Source: Dermacentor variabilis (lineage: Eukaryota > Arthropoda > Arachnida > Ixodida > Ixodidae). From it: DNA of 64,000 nucleotides. A program made the position numbers and the translations under genes. Below the pieces are notes generated by a model that ran no database searches, was not told the origin of the DNA, and saw nothing but the letters and a program-made list of their open reading frames with translations. Shown here piece by piece: positions 12,197 through 22,430 of the stretch (position 1 is its first letter; each line of letters opens with the position of its first letter). The DNA lies in the NCBI RefSeq assembly GCF_050947875.1, contig NC_134572.1, positions 128,278,605 to 128,342,604 on the forward strand. The letters are read 5' to 3'.

Positions 12197-12640
12197 GGAT
12201 GATGATGATGAAGCAACATTTGCTGGGCCCGAAATAAATCGGTGGTGCACGCAGGCACCAGACGGGATGGTTCCCTAGTTACGGGACCCATATGTTCCCA
12301 GCAGCTCCTGGCCCCTGTCCGTCAGTGCGAGCTGAATCGGTAGGGCGGGGCTGGATAACAAGGTCTCCCATCGCTCAAGGGGTTGGGAATTGGGGGTGTT
12401 GGTGGGAAGGGGAGGAGGGGGGCTCTTGTGTTCTGTGCACTCTGCCAAGACGTGCGGCAGGGTGCCCTTTTCTCTTCTGCAAAAAGGACAGAGCATATCG
12501 TATTGCGCAGGGTACATGCGGTTCATCAGTACGGGATGCGCAAGCGATCCCGCCTGCGCTCGACGCAGGATCGTCTGTTGTTGCCTGGTGAGTTTGGGGT
12601 GCGGTTCTGGCAGATTCGAAGCGAGATGACGCACCACCCT
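12197..12640 (-). mobile_element. RNase H-type LINE, 3' end (5'-truncated)
   Basis: Minus-strand reading from about 12640 to 12275 encodes a LINE ORF2 C-terminus: LPEPHPKLTRQQQTILRRAQ, then MNRMYPAQYD, then the zinc knuckle CPFCRREKGTLPHVLAEC, a Pro-rich segment, a WETLLSSP helix and a stop at 12275. The short 3' UTR ends in a (CAT)n tail (GATGATGATGATG at 12197-12210 on the plus strand). The RT and nearly all of RNase H are missing, so the copy is 5'-truncated and dead. No clear TSD was found. Confidence 0.8.
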
Positions 12641-12839
12641 GGTTGCACTTCCGGCTTAGAGAACAGAGACGTCAGTGTCTCTTCAATTTTGCTTCTTTCA
12701 TCCATGGACCCGCGGCTACGCAATTACGCTGATAGCACAAGATCTCGGATTCTTGCCGGCTGGGGCAATCGCATTTTGATGGTGGTTAAGTGAAAAAGCA
12801 CTCATGTACATAGCTTTATAGCGTAGGTTGAGTAAGATG

Positions 12840-12926
12840 AGGTGGCCAAAATTAATCCAGTGTCCCCCACTACGGTGTGCCTCATAACCAGATCGCGGTT
12901 TTGGCAGGTGAGAACCCCCAACTTTA
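12840..12926 (+). mobile_element. tRNA-derived SINE (family 1), 3' fragment
   Basis: Matches the 3' third of the complete copy at 21458-21702: GGTGGCCAAAATTAATCC, then CCCCACTACGG, CCTCATAACCAGATCGCGGT and an AACCCCC end. The tRNA head is absent. Confidence 0.8.
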
Positions 12927-13399
12927 AGTTTCTCTTGGCATGATCCCAGCCTAAGTTAGCTGCAAAAAACAGGCTGACGATAATTAGGATTCAGTGCTTG
13001 GTATTCACTTTCGCAAAATTCGGTGTATTCTTACGGCTTATATTTCCAGCTAAAACAATATGTATCTTGTTTTAAAATAATATATTTTGTGAAATGAGTT
13101 CTCACCAGCTTTTTCATTCTTTTTTTGTGGATAGTTTATCGCGTCCAGATTACTGGCAACGTTTTTTTTTTCGATGAATATGTGGTTCACTACTTTCGTT
13201 GACGATGAAACGTACTGTATGATTGATTATTCTGCAATTGATTGCTGTATCTGTACCCAACCCGCAGAAATATTAATACAATTTTTCGGGAAGCAGTCTA
13301 GCAAAGGCACAATGCCAAACGCCCATCTGACTAATATGAGCAGGAACAAATGCTCTACTAAACCCGTTGGTGCTACATGTGGGGAATGAAAAATAATCT
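12927..13399. other. No confident gene; possible further LINE sequence
   Basis: AT-rich. The 71-codon frame at 13174-13389 includes TTFVDDETYC, which could be a decayed F-x-DD reverse transcriptase box belonging to the LINE that follows, but the surrounding residues do not clearly match. Confidence 0.3.
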
Positions 13400-13730
13400 T
13401 AAGAAAAGAAAATATGCGACCACAACTCACAGAAAGACGATCTTTAAGTTAGATTATCGATTAGTGCATGCTGACAGAGTAAAATATTTTGGTGTAACCT
13501 TCACAAGCTCTTTGAAATAGAATGACCATAATGCTAACATACAAAGCCCTTCCAAACGGTCGATTTCTTGCGAAGAAAATTAACTGCAGCACCATCCTAT
13601 ATGAGGCTAACTGCGCATAAAACTTTCGTAAGTCCGATTCTTGAGTATATTAGCAAAGTGTGAAACCGGTACCAGAAAGGGCTCACAGAGAAATTTGTAA
13701 GCATCCGAAAGAACGCGTTGCTATTCATAT
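13400..13730 (+). mobile_element. CR1/Jockey-type LINE, RT C-terminal remnant
   Basis: Reading plus-strand frames with two frame changes and stops gives HADRVKYFGVTFTSSLK, then FLRRKLTAAPSYMRLTAHKT, then VSPILEYISKV and YQKGLTEKFVSIRKNALLF. This is the post-catalytic part of RT in Jockey-superfamily LINEs (the Y.YLGV and R.ILEYA.VVW boxes). Several stops show it is dead. It ends exactly at 13730, where the gypsy LTR begins, but does not resume after the gypsy remnant, so an insertion into this LINE is likely yet not proven. Confidence 0.75.
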
Positions 13731-13886
13731 TGTTACGGAAGGATGAAAGAAGAGAGACAGGAAGAAGAAGATCGCGCGAGGCTGGCTGCTGCATGTTGTT
13801 GTTGGTAAGCCATCTTGACCCCACTGACTTTGCTTGTATATATACTGTAAATATATTCAGTCTATACTCCCAACATCCCTGTAACA
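13731..13886 (+). repeat. Gypsy 5' LTR
   Basis: The 156-bp segment begins TGTTAC and ends GTAACA, perfect inverted 6-bp termini with TG...CA ends. A TATA-rich block (TATATATACTGTAAATA) lies at about 13837-13853. Directly downstream is TATTGGTGAGAGTGTGGGG, where the primer-binding site should be; I cannot assign the primer tRNA. The LTR is short for gypsy but within range. Confidence 0.8.
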
Positions 13887-13958
13887 TATTGGTGAGAGTG
13901 TGGGGTACCACGGCTGGAAACGGAGCTCCGCAGTGGACGTCGCATCACCGTCCTCACC

Positions 13959-15213
13959 ATGAATGACGGTGAGCACTTGGGATTAACGTCGTTGCCGCCT
14001 CCAACGTCACCATCGCCCGCTACGATGCTGTCCCCTTCTGTTGTGGTTGTACAACCCAAGGATCCCGGAACTTTCTTCGGGACTAATGGCGCCGACGTGG
14101 AAGAGTGGGTGGCCATGTACGAACGGGTGAGTGAAATCAACAGATGGGACCCTACGCTTATGCTAGCTAACCTGTTGTTCTACCTAAGAGGCACGGCGAA
14201 GGTGTGGTTCGAAAACCATGAAGAGGAGCTGACCAGCTGGGACCAATGCAAAGAGAGTTCAACAGAGTTGTTTGGCAAACCAGCCGGCCGTAAAATTGCC
14301 GCAAAGCAAGAACTGGACTCTCGTGCCCAATCCCTCACAGAGCTCTATGTTTCGTATTTCCAGGACGTGCTGGCGTTTTGTTGTAAAGCCAATAACTACA
14401 TGACAGAAGATGAGAAGGTAGAGCTTGTGCTCGAGGGAATTGCTGAAGACACCTGCTCATGTGCAAATCATGTGCAATCTGCTCATGTGCAAGAGCTGCT
14501 CTACAGTTGACGCAATCATTAAAGCGTGCCGACAATTCGAGCAGGCCAAAAGTCGACGCATCCTCCACCCATTCACCAGTCTTCTCAATACTGCCGCAAC
14601 GTCGACGTGTGACGATCAGCCCGCACAGCAGCGTGCGTTGCCATCAGAGGACGTGGTGCGAATTGTTCGACGTGAACTGGACGCGATGGCGCCCTCAGCT
14701 TTCTGTTCGCGTAGCCCTGATGCTACCCCTATTTCTGTTCCCCTCGTGGAAGCCATCGTTCGCCAGGAACTTGAAAACATTTGATTACATTCTGTCTGTG
14801 CTGTCGCCAATTCTAGAGCTAACTGACGCGCTTCTACTATTTTCGATCCACCCCGATGCTTCTCTCCGCGTTATCGCAACCCGACTGAGTGGAGAACAGC
14901 GGACGACCAGCTGGTATGTCTCACCTGTCACCGCATTTGTCACCTCGCCCGATACAGTCGCAACTCGTGGCCCTCGGCACCTCACATGCCGAACAACCTG
15001 AGCCGTTTTAATGTCAATGCCCGCAATGTTTCGCCCACCGCCAAGTCCAACAGTGCCGACAACTCTGCTAGGAGCACGTGGTACAGTCGCTCACCATCGC
15101 CGCGCGGACACCAGTCTCGCTCACCGCAAACGCGTCGCCCGTCTTCCGGTTCGCCGCATCCACATCACCTTTCGTCCCCTGTGGCTTTTAGCCGCAATCT
15201 TTCGGAAAACTAA
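13959..15213 (+). pseudogene. Gypsy gag (capsid and nucleocapsid), broken
   Basis: The first frame (13959-14510) starts at an ATG 73 bases after the LTR and encodes a Ser/Pro-rich leader and a capsid core: DVEEWVAMYERVSEINRWDP, LLFYLRGTAKVWFENHEEEL, ELFGKPAGRKIAAKQEL. The protein continues in a second frame from about 14425. Near 14911-14970 there is a retroviral-type zinc knuckle CLTCHRICHLARYS with the spacing C-x2-C-x4-H-x4, the final Cys replaced by Ser. An Arg/Ser/Pro-rich tail follows to 15213. Frameshifts near 14430 and stops around 14782-14820 inactivate it. Confidence 0.85.
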
Positions 15214-15216
15214 GCA

Positions 15217-15808
15217 ATGCAGCCCTCGGAGGTGGCGCTGCATTGCCCACTACTGCAGCAAATCCTGTGTCTGTGCCCACAAAGAGAATTGTGATTGACG
15301 TTAAAATAGGCGGCTTACCTTTCCAAGCACTCGTCGACACTGGAGCCCACGTTTCTATGCGATGAGTGCTAGCCTACGTAGACGTTTAAAGAAGGTCCTC
15401 ACCCCAGCAGCTGCCCGAGTGCTTCGTGTGGCCGACGGCGGCGTGCTGGTTGTACTTGGAATGTGTACTGAACGCATAAGTATAGCTGACCGCCCTACTT
15501 CTGTTCTTTTTGCTGTGATCGACAACTGCCCTCACAACATTATCCTTGGATTGGACTTTTTATCCCATCATTCCGCTCTCATCGACTGCGCAACCGGCGT
15601 TCTTCAGTTGGAACTGCCTCAAGTCGCCGATGCTCCGAGCACCGCTCCACCGCACTTGTATTCGCTTCACGATGTGCGTATGTCACCTCAGGCAGTCACT
15701 TACATCGCTTTGACCGCACAACCACAGATTACCGACAGTGAATATGTCCTTCAACCCATCATCGACGTGCTTTTGAAACTGAACTTGCTCTTCCGCATAC
15801 GCTGGTGA
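15217..15808 (+). pseudogene. Gypsy aspartic protease, frameshifted
   Basis: The active-site region reads IGGLPFQALVDTGAHVSM, with D-T-G at 15336-15344. The frame is then lost at about 15360 and the rest of the protease follows in another frame: VADGGVLVVLGMCTERISI, then HNIILGLDFLSHHSALIDC, the conserved ILG.DFL box, ending near 15620. The remaining residues to 15808 are the spacer before RT. Normal role: cleaving the Gag-Pol polyprotein. One frameshift splits the catalytic Asp from the rest. Confidence 0.85.
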
Positions 15809-16471
15809 AGATTGCTAATAACAGCGTCGTTCTTCCGCTTCTAAATTTCAGCCTGTGCCCTCAAGTGCTTCCAGCCGGCACGTTCTTGGCCAGCGTTTCC
15901 AATACTTCTGAATTTGACATTGAAAGTCTTAATGCCGAGAGCGGTTTCTTAAAACCAATTGTAGCTCACACCTCTGGTTTCCTAACGGATCACTTGGCGA
16001 AGATGAATGCACCTAACCTCACCACTGCACAGGCCACGGACATGCGTCTCTTCCTCGAGTCGTACCTTGGCATCTTTGATTTCAGCGACAAGCCTTTAGG
16101 ACAAACATCTGTTGTTCACCACCGTATCAACACTGGAGACACGAAACCTATTCGTTAGCGTCCCTATCGTGTATCGCATGCTGAACGTCGAGTCATCCAA
16201 TCAAATGTGGGCAAAATGCTCCGCAAAGGAGTCATCGAACCATCAGCCAGCCCTTGGGCTTCGCCTGTCGTCCTTGTGAAAAAAAATGGTACCTGGCGTT
16301 TTTGCGTCGATTGTGGGCATTTAATTAAGATCACCCGAAAGGACGTCTACCCACTACCACGCATCAATGACGCCTTGGACTGCTTGCACGGAGATAAATA
16401 CTACTCGTCCAACGATCTTCGATCTGGCTACTGACAGATTTCAGCTGATGAAATGGACCGCGATGAAATGG
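15805..16471 (+). pseudogene. Gypsy reverse transcriptase, N-terminal half only
   Basis: The sequence encodes HHRINTGDTKPIR, a stop, RPYRVSHAERRVIQ, then GVIEPSASPWASPVVLVKKN, WRFCVDCGHLIKITRKDVYP, and motif A as SSNDLRSGY followed by TGA in place of the usual Trp. The stretch that should follow, with the Y-x-DD catalytic box and the thumb, is absent: about 150 codons are deleted and RNase H starts within 60 bases in a different frame. The deletion junction has an unusual structure (see findings). Confidence 0.9.
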
Positions 16472-16503
16472 ACGGTGTGTTCTTCTAAAGAAGAACACAC
16501 CGT
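16447..16503. repeat. Direct and inverted repeats at the RT deletion junction
   Basis: GATGAAATGGAC occurs twice (16447-16458 and 16462-16473). Overlapping the second copy is a perfect 15-bp inverted repeat with a 2-base loop (16472-16486 and 16489-16503). The right arm is genuine element sequence (it encodes KNTPF in the RNase H frame); the left arm is its reverse-complement copy. Confidence 0.9.
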
Positions 16504-16897
16504 TCTCATGGCGCCCTGACCAAGCTCACGCGTTCGCCGCTCTCATCGGGTTTCTGACCACGCCTCCCATACTCGCCCACTTTGATCCATCTCCACCGAC
16601 CGAAGTCCACACTGACGCAAGCGGCCACGGCATCGGCGCTGTTCCAACCCAAGAACAGAATGGTACCGAGTGTGTGATAGCTTACGCCAGCCGCCTGCTG
16701 TCACCTGCTGAGAGAAATTACTCCATCATCGAGCGGGAGTGCTTGGCTTTAGTTTGGGCTGTCGCCAAGTTCCGGCCATATTTGAACGGCCGCACGTTTT
16801 CGGTCATTACAGACCATCACGCCCTCTGCTGGCTGTCTTCCGTCCGGGGCCCCACAGGACGGCTTGGTCGCTGGGTGCTGCGGCTCCAGGAATTTTG
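16488..16897 (+). pseudogene. Gypsy RNase H domain
   Basis: An open frame of about 137 codons from [16 protein letters not shown] onward. The catalytic residues of the gypsy RNase H are visible: Asp in EVHTDASG, Glu in [13 protein letters not shown], Asp in [11 protein letters not shown]. It ends at a stop after RWVLRLQEF (16897). The domain itself looks complete, but it is cut from its RT by the deletion and from the integrase by a stop. One Leu in GIGAVLAQ-type sequence is changed (GIGAVPTQ). Confidence 0.9.
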
Positions 16898-17716
16898 ACT
16901 TGTTGTCAACTATAAGTCTGGATGTCTGCACAAGGACGCTGGCTACCTCTCGCGTCACACCGTGGATTCTCCTGATCCTGTTGCGGTGACCTGCGTGATG
17001 GCTTTGAGTGACATGACCGACATGCGCGCTGAACAACAACACGGCGCATCCTTAAAGTCCATCATCGCCGGAGTGTAATCTGACAACACCAACGGCACAT
17101 GCCGCATGTTCGTGCTGCATGACGGCATCCTCTACCGCCGCACTATCAACCCTGACGGTCCTGAGTTGCTCCTTGTCCTTCTTCGTCATCTGTGATTCGT
17201 CGTTCTCGAACAACTTCCCGATGCACCGACGGCGGGATACTTTAGTGTTTTGCGTACATACGACCGCGTTCGACGCCGGTTCTTCTGGCCACGTCTCTAC
17301 CACTCTCTGCGTCGTTATGTCGCAACTTGCGAATTGTGTCAGCGCCGGAAGAAACCTCCCCTGCCACCTGTCGGGCGACTCCATGCAATTGAAGTTCCCT
17401 CAGAACTGTTCTTTCGCGTCGGCCTTGACCTGCTTGGCTCTTTTCTCACGACCAATAGAGGGAATAAGTGGATCGCTGTCACTACTGATTACGAGACACG
17501 CTACGCGATAACAAAGGCGTTGCCGACTAGTTGTGCAACTGACGTCGCCGATTTTCTCCTTCATGACATCATTCTCCAGCACGGTGCACCTCGACAGTTA
17601 CTTACAGACCGCGGCCGCTCGTTCTTTTCTCGAGTTGAGGACGACCTCCTCCGCTTTTGTGCCACTGAGCACAAGCTGTCCACCGCCTACCATCCGTTAA
17701 ATAAAAAAGTAGAATA
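16898..17716 (+). pseudogene. Gypsy integrase, truncated before the catalytic Glu
   Basis: After two stops the chain reads LHDGILYRRTINPDGPELLL, a degenerate HHCC zinc domain (the His pair is damaged, PTAGYFSVLRTYDRVRRRFF; the Cys pair is kept as CELCQRRKK), then the catalytic core: Asp in FFRVGLDLLGSF and Asp in QLLTDRGRSFFSRVEDD. Homology stops at HKLSTAYHP (about 17698), a few residues before the third catalytic residue, Glu. The last residues before the stop are not clearly integrase. No 3' LTR follows. Confidence 0.88.
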
Positions 17717-19979
17717 ATAATGTGAAGACGGACTGCTGGAGTTTCAGTGAACATGAAGCATCATTTCCTCAAAATTGCACTGAGCGGTTTTGAAGGCTTT
17801 AAAAGTCTTTGCAGTTTCAGGTAATAAATTAACGCTAGGAAGGAGCATGGGATACTTGTTGGTAATGCCCGTCAATCTGATTTTCAAATAGCAGATGACA
17901 GAATTTGTGCATTACCAAGTAGGAGCTTGCTACATGACGAGAAAAGAAACAAGTTGGGACTCAACTTGTTACTTCTACGATTGTCATAAAATGCCTTTAA
18001 AATCAAGCAAGCTTTTATGTCAAATTTTAGCATTCCCGCTCGATACGATACAAAACTGTAGACTGTTGCTTTCCTGATAGGGCTCAGAGCCCTCTATCTG
18101 GTAAACTTGCAAACATTTCATGGTGAGGCACGTAGTTGAAGAGGACCTGTTGCCATTATGGTGTCCGTTGAGCTTCTTATGGCTTGGCGTGGGCAGCTTG
18201 CAAACCAATAATCTCTCTTTTGTCCTTCTTCCTGAAAAGAGAAATCATGAATGAGAAACATGCAAGCAAAGATTGGTGAAACCAAAGTTTGTCCAATAAA
18301 TTAACAAATCACAGTTCTAGTTGAAGGGTTCTGAACCATACTTTGCAGGGATTCTGGCTCTGTGGCGACACATTCACTGGTGACTTGTACGTCCAGAGAC
18401 AATAGAGTCCAAAGTGGTGATCAAATATGAGCAGCATCTTGGAGGCCGGAGGCAAAAGGAGAAAGCCTCAATTACTATGGTGGAAGCGTGGGTGAGTTTG
18501 TGATTCATGTATGACTAAGAACAGTGCACAAAACGCTCCATGACAGAAAACACACACACACACAACGCTGTTTTGAGTGTGCATTTCTTTCGATGGTGTC
18601 CTTGTGCGAGCTGTGCTTTGTAAAGCCTCGATTAAATTTGTTTGCCAGCTACTAGGTAGCGAACACAGTAATTTTATTATATATCAAATGATATTAATCC
18701 AACTGCATCACCGGAAGTACGCTAGCACTAATGTGCTGCGAATTTATCACAGTGTATCATTCATGCAGACACAGCCAAAATTATAAATTTTTTATACTGT
18801 ACTCCGTGTCAGGAATTCTAGCAACGTGGCAAAATAACAAGAGCCTTGTTTGAATTGCCTTTGAAGAGCAATAACTTCATTATGATTTTCTACTTTTGAA
18901 AGAAAAAAACTCACTTGAGCAATCTGTTTTACCCGCCTTGCACACGAAGAAATTGAAAGTTGAAAATGCGAAGCAGTGTTTTTTTTACTCATCGGTGCAC
19001 ACACCCAGAAGCTGCAAGGTTAATCCGCTTTCTTGTGCAGTTTCCAGACAGACTGTGCTCGGTTCCAGCGACGAGTTTTCACGCTAGCTAGCACATTTTT
19101 TTCAAGCAACCCGTCATTACGCGGCTAGACGCGGCAGACCACTGACGACGAAAGCCGTGCATGTACACATTACGCCAGTGATAAAATTCACCATCTGTAA
19201 ACACGATCGTCTGGTAGCGGCTGTCGAATGCATAAACTGGCTGAGATATTATTGTTGGCTAATTAAGGCGGAACCTGCGTGATGCTGCACAAAGCAAACG
19301 ACTACCCCGTTCACAAATATAATCGCCGTACAAATTGAATTGATAAACGGCACGGACTGCAATCGATACCAGTGGGCGGCTGCTTATCACACGTCAGTGA
19401 GTTCTAAAAACCTTTTTTCAAGTAACAAAGCACAGGCTTTATTAACGTAAGTTTAATGAAAAAATTGTCTGTTTATTTTGCAGAAAGTTACATGTTAAAC
19501 ATGTACGACAGTTTTTATGCGTACATTTATATATCAAATATTGAGCCGCGTTGAGCGCCCCTAGCAGAAAAAATACAAATTAAGGTATGCGACCAAACTA
19601 CAGTAGCTCCACATACGCGCTTATGCTGGAACGCGCCGCGGTTGATTTTTCGCTCTCTGTGACGATCGCTAGTACTTCAGAGAGTGCGGGGCCTGGCTAC
19701 GTTGATCTCGACGTTGCGATGCCATGCCAGATGGCGCAGCGAGCGGCGCTCCCAGCTGCAGTGGTTGCTAGGCAACGGCTCAGGTCGCGGTGTGGCCACC
19801 GGCCATAGCGAAACGGCGAGAATACGGCCAATGTAGCTCTCGCTACAAAAGAAGACGACAACGACGAACGCACGAGCCATGACCTGAGCGCGTTCGCGTG
19901 GTTACGCCGACGGGCGCCAACAAGCCAGCTGTGGAAGAAGGCGATGACGATTGCTGATTGCATCATTGCTGATGATCGC
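17717..19979. other. No gene recognised
   Basis: AT-rich up to about 19550, with a (CA)8-like run at 18549-18563. From 19600 to 19980 the composition becomes CpG-rich and leads into the dispersed repeat shared with 21740-21802. ORFs here are short and without motifs. Confidence 0.45.
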
Positions 19980-20045
19980 AGTTTTTGCTCGCACACATGA
20001 AAATTTCGCGGAACCTTAGCCACCAACAGCTTCGCTGTAAAAAAC
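19980..20045. repeat. Dispersed repeat, copy 1 (end)
   Basis: GCACACATGAAAATTTC followed by GGAACCTTAGCCACCAACAG and CTTCGCTGTAAAA aligns with 21740-21802. Similarity probably extends left to about 19850 (AGAAGACGACAACGACGAACG against AGAAGACAACGAACGTGCGAG). Family unknown. Confidence 0.65.
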
Positions 20046-20439
20046 GTGTTATGTTCCATAATTCCCTTTGCGTTCTGGTCATTCAGTTGTTAATTTTCTT
20101 TTTGTGTATGGGTAACGCTCTTTGACATTAAGCTCACTACAGCTTTCTGAGAGTTTGTTGTGAATTTCCATGATGGAAGTCCGTGATGTGTTTGAAAACG
20201 GAATCGACCACCATGTGTCTAGCTGGTACGCGATGTGCGAGTTTCTTATGTGTGTCTAACAAACCCCTAATTTGTACTCAGGAAAATTGACTTCTAGTGG
20301 CTGATGTGTTTTTTTTTTGTTATGCGTAATATTTTTAAGGTGAATTTCTGGCAAACTTTACGTGCGCAATTTTTAAATAAAAGACAAATAAAGATGGAAA
20401 ATTCCCCAGACGTTTCACTACGCGGCTTTTAATCAAACG

Positions 20440-20515
20440 TTCATGCTGTCATCAGGACACGAACGTCCGACTTTTCGATCCCTAATCGAGTACCTTGCCA
20501 CAACTCCATGCCGGA
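20440..20515 (-). mobile_element. Possible tRNA-derived SINE head
   Basis: The minus strand has a box A-like TGTGGCAAGGTACTC and, about 30 bases on, a good box B match ACGTTCGTGTCC, followed by CTGATGACAGCATGAACG. The anticodon arm does not fold into a canonical 5-bp stem and 7-base loop, so a functional tRNA is unlikely. A tRNA-derived SINE of a different family is the best guess; no second copy is seen in the window. Confidence 0.3.
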
Positions 20516-21457
20516 AAACGGCAGCTATAGCGCATATTTTACTTAGTGAATAGCAACATGCACTGTTCCCGCTACTGTTTAGTTTCTGCGCATTGACAAG
20601 GCAAGAGAACGTTCACACATCACACCTAGGAACTAGTTTATTTGCAACCACTTTAAAGCAAAGGGCTGTCAGTGGTCAGCGCTTCTTAAGTGCTGGTGGA
20701 AGGTAAAAAGCAAACACTTGAAACCACCGCGGCCGTAATTGAAATCTACAAGATCTTTTTATATTTCTTGAATTGTTTATGCTTAAGACCAGATGCGCCG
20801 ATCGCGAACTCAGCAAATTCGTTAGGTGTAATCTGTGGTGGAAGGCAAGCATACCGGCTCTAACTCGGTTCTTACGTCTTCCAACGTCTGAACTTCATGC
20901 ATTCGAGCCTCAGAGGTCATTTGCTATAGATTTTGAGCGTAAATCAAATAGGAGCTGTTGCATTGCCGAATCTGCGGTTATGTCGGGATAATTTTCCTCA
21001 TGAAGCAGCCCGAAGTCCGTTCGAGGAATTAAATCGTCGCTCTTTCTAAACTAAAGAAACAAAAACAAAAGAAGCTTATGAGCCATTCCACTCTGTGAAG
21101 GTGGATGACCACGGTAACTGTGTAGCAAAGGACAAAGAGGTGACACAGAATTTTGAACACAGGTACGAACGCATTTATTGTCTTAGTCGGTGGTTATTGT
21201 GACGAACATTTATTCTTATACATTCGCGTTCATTTGTGTTATACATTCGTTACGCACATTCGTAATGTGCAACTGTGTTTTCATTTCGCGATATATTGAG
21301 GCAAGAAATTTGAGACCGAGATCACCTCAACGACTGGCAGTGGGCCAGTGCCGCCAGCGCCTTCGCAGCGAGAGGGGCAGTATGGGAACGCTGGAATGAT
21401 GGGCAGCATGGGGCGCGAGCGAGCCGTCTGTGGTAGAAGACAACGAACGTGCGAGCA

Positions 21458-21702
21458 TTACCCGCCGTGGTTGCTCAGTGGCTATGGTGCTAGGCTGCTG
21501 AGCACGAGGTCGCGGGATCGAATTCCGGCCACGGCGGCCGCATTTCGATGGGGGCGAAATGCGAAAACACCCGTGTACTTAGATTTAGGTGCACGTCAAA
21601 GAACCCCAGGTGGTCTAAATTTCCGGAGTCCTCCACTACAGCGTGCCTCATAATCAGAAAGTGGTTTTGGCACGTAAAACCCCAAATATTATTATTATTA
21701 TT
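21458..21702 (+). mobile_element. tRNA-derived SINE (family 1), complete copy with TSD
   Basis: Complete: tRNA-like head with box A (GTTGCTCAGTGGCTATGG) and box B (GGGATCGAATTCC), a central body (GGGGGCGAAATGCGAAAACA, GGTGCACGTCAAAGAACCCC), a 3' part (CCTCATAATCAGAAAGTGG, GGCACGTAAAACCCC) and an (ATT)n tail. It is flanked by a perfect 12-bp TSD AACGTGCGAGCA (21446-21457 and 21703-21714). This is the reference copy for the other SINE family 1 entries. Confidence 0.95.
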
Positions 21703-21739
21703 AACGTGCGAGCAGTGGCACGAGCCATTGCTAATGGTG

Positions 21740-21802
21740 ATAGCTTTTTCTGGCACACGTAAAAATCTCAGGGAACCCTGGCCATAAACAGCTTCTCTGT
21801 AA
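21740..21802. repeat. Dispersed repeat, copy 2 (end), interrupted by a SINE
   Basis: GCACACGTAAAAATCTCAG, GGAACCCTGGCCATAAACAG and CTTCTCTGTAAAA match copy 1 at 19980-20045. The left part of this copy lies before the SINE (21430-21457). Confidence 0.65.
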
Positions 21803-21964
21803 AATGTGTTTGAAGCCCGTAGATTGGTTGTAAGAGCAAGGCTAGGATTTATGATTCACTGTCATCTACAACATTCAATACAAAATTTAATGGAGTTACA
21901 ATACGCAACGACACCTGTTCTCAGTCTTCGGCTGTTACAATAAAATTTGTCTATTTTGTCGACC

Positions 21965-22430
21965 GCCAAACCCTGTGTGTCTTCTCAAGTTAATGGCTGT
22001 TGTGACGCTACTGCTGAAACATGTCAAGAGATCGCTAATGAGGAACCACAAAGAAAGTCGGCTTAGTTCTCCGCCAGAAAAACCTTACGTCTATACCAAA
22101 GGGTAAAGCCTGTTGTGCCGTACGCAAAGTCTGCTTAGTTTATCAAGAAAATTCCGTGTGTATTTTCAAGTGAATGCCTGCTGTGAAGCTAATGATAAAA
22201 CACATCTTGAGATGGCCCGTAGCGCACCACACACAAAACCTGCTTTGTTCTCCATCAAGAAAACCATTTGTGTATTCTCAAGTGAATGTCTGTTGTGAAG
22301 CTAACGATGAAACATATTTACTTTTCCAATAAGGCACAAACCATAAAGTGTGCTCAGTACGCCGTAAGAAAAGTCTGTATGAATGCATGTTGTGAAGGTA
22401 ATGCTGTAACACATCTCCCGTTGACTTCTT
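21965..22430. repeat. Diverged tandem repeat, unit about 112 bp, four copies
   Basis: The block TTCTCAAGTGAATGCCTGTTGTGAAG and its neighbours recur: CAAGTTAATG at 21986, CAAGTGAATG at 22167 and 22279, and a shortened GAATGCATGTTGTGAAG at 22381. Each is followed by an AAACACAT-type block and preceded by a TCAAGAAAA-type block. Spacing is 181 (one unit with an insertion), 112 and about 97. No conserved reading frame. Confidence 0.8.

Larger units (their letters stand above)
13731..17716 (+). mobile_element. Ty3/gypsy retrotransposon, decayed, 3' truncated
   Basis: One gypsy-type element in the order 5' LTR, leader, gag, protease, RT, RNase H, integrase. It has multiple frame changes and stops, an internal deletion that removes the catalytic half of RT (junction 16447-16503) and no 3' LTR: homology stops within the integrase core near 17700. 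The gag and pol style resembles tick gypsy elements of the CsRn1-like group, from memory. It cannot be autonomous. The parts are annotated separately. Confidence 0.9.

Noticed and set aside
17717..18300. Search for a 3' LTR of the gypsy element
   Set aside because: No match to the TGTTAC...GTAACA LTR (13731-13886) was found after the integrase break, so the element is called truncated.
20440..20515. tRNA gene on the minus strand
   Set aside because: Box B matches but the anticodon arm does not fold correctly; listed only as a possible SINE head.
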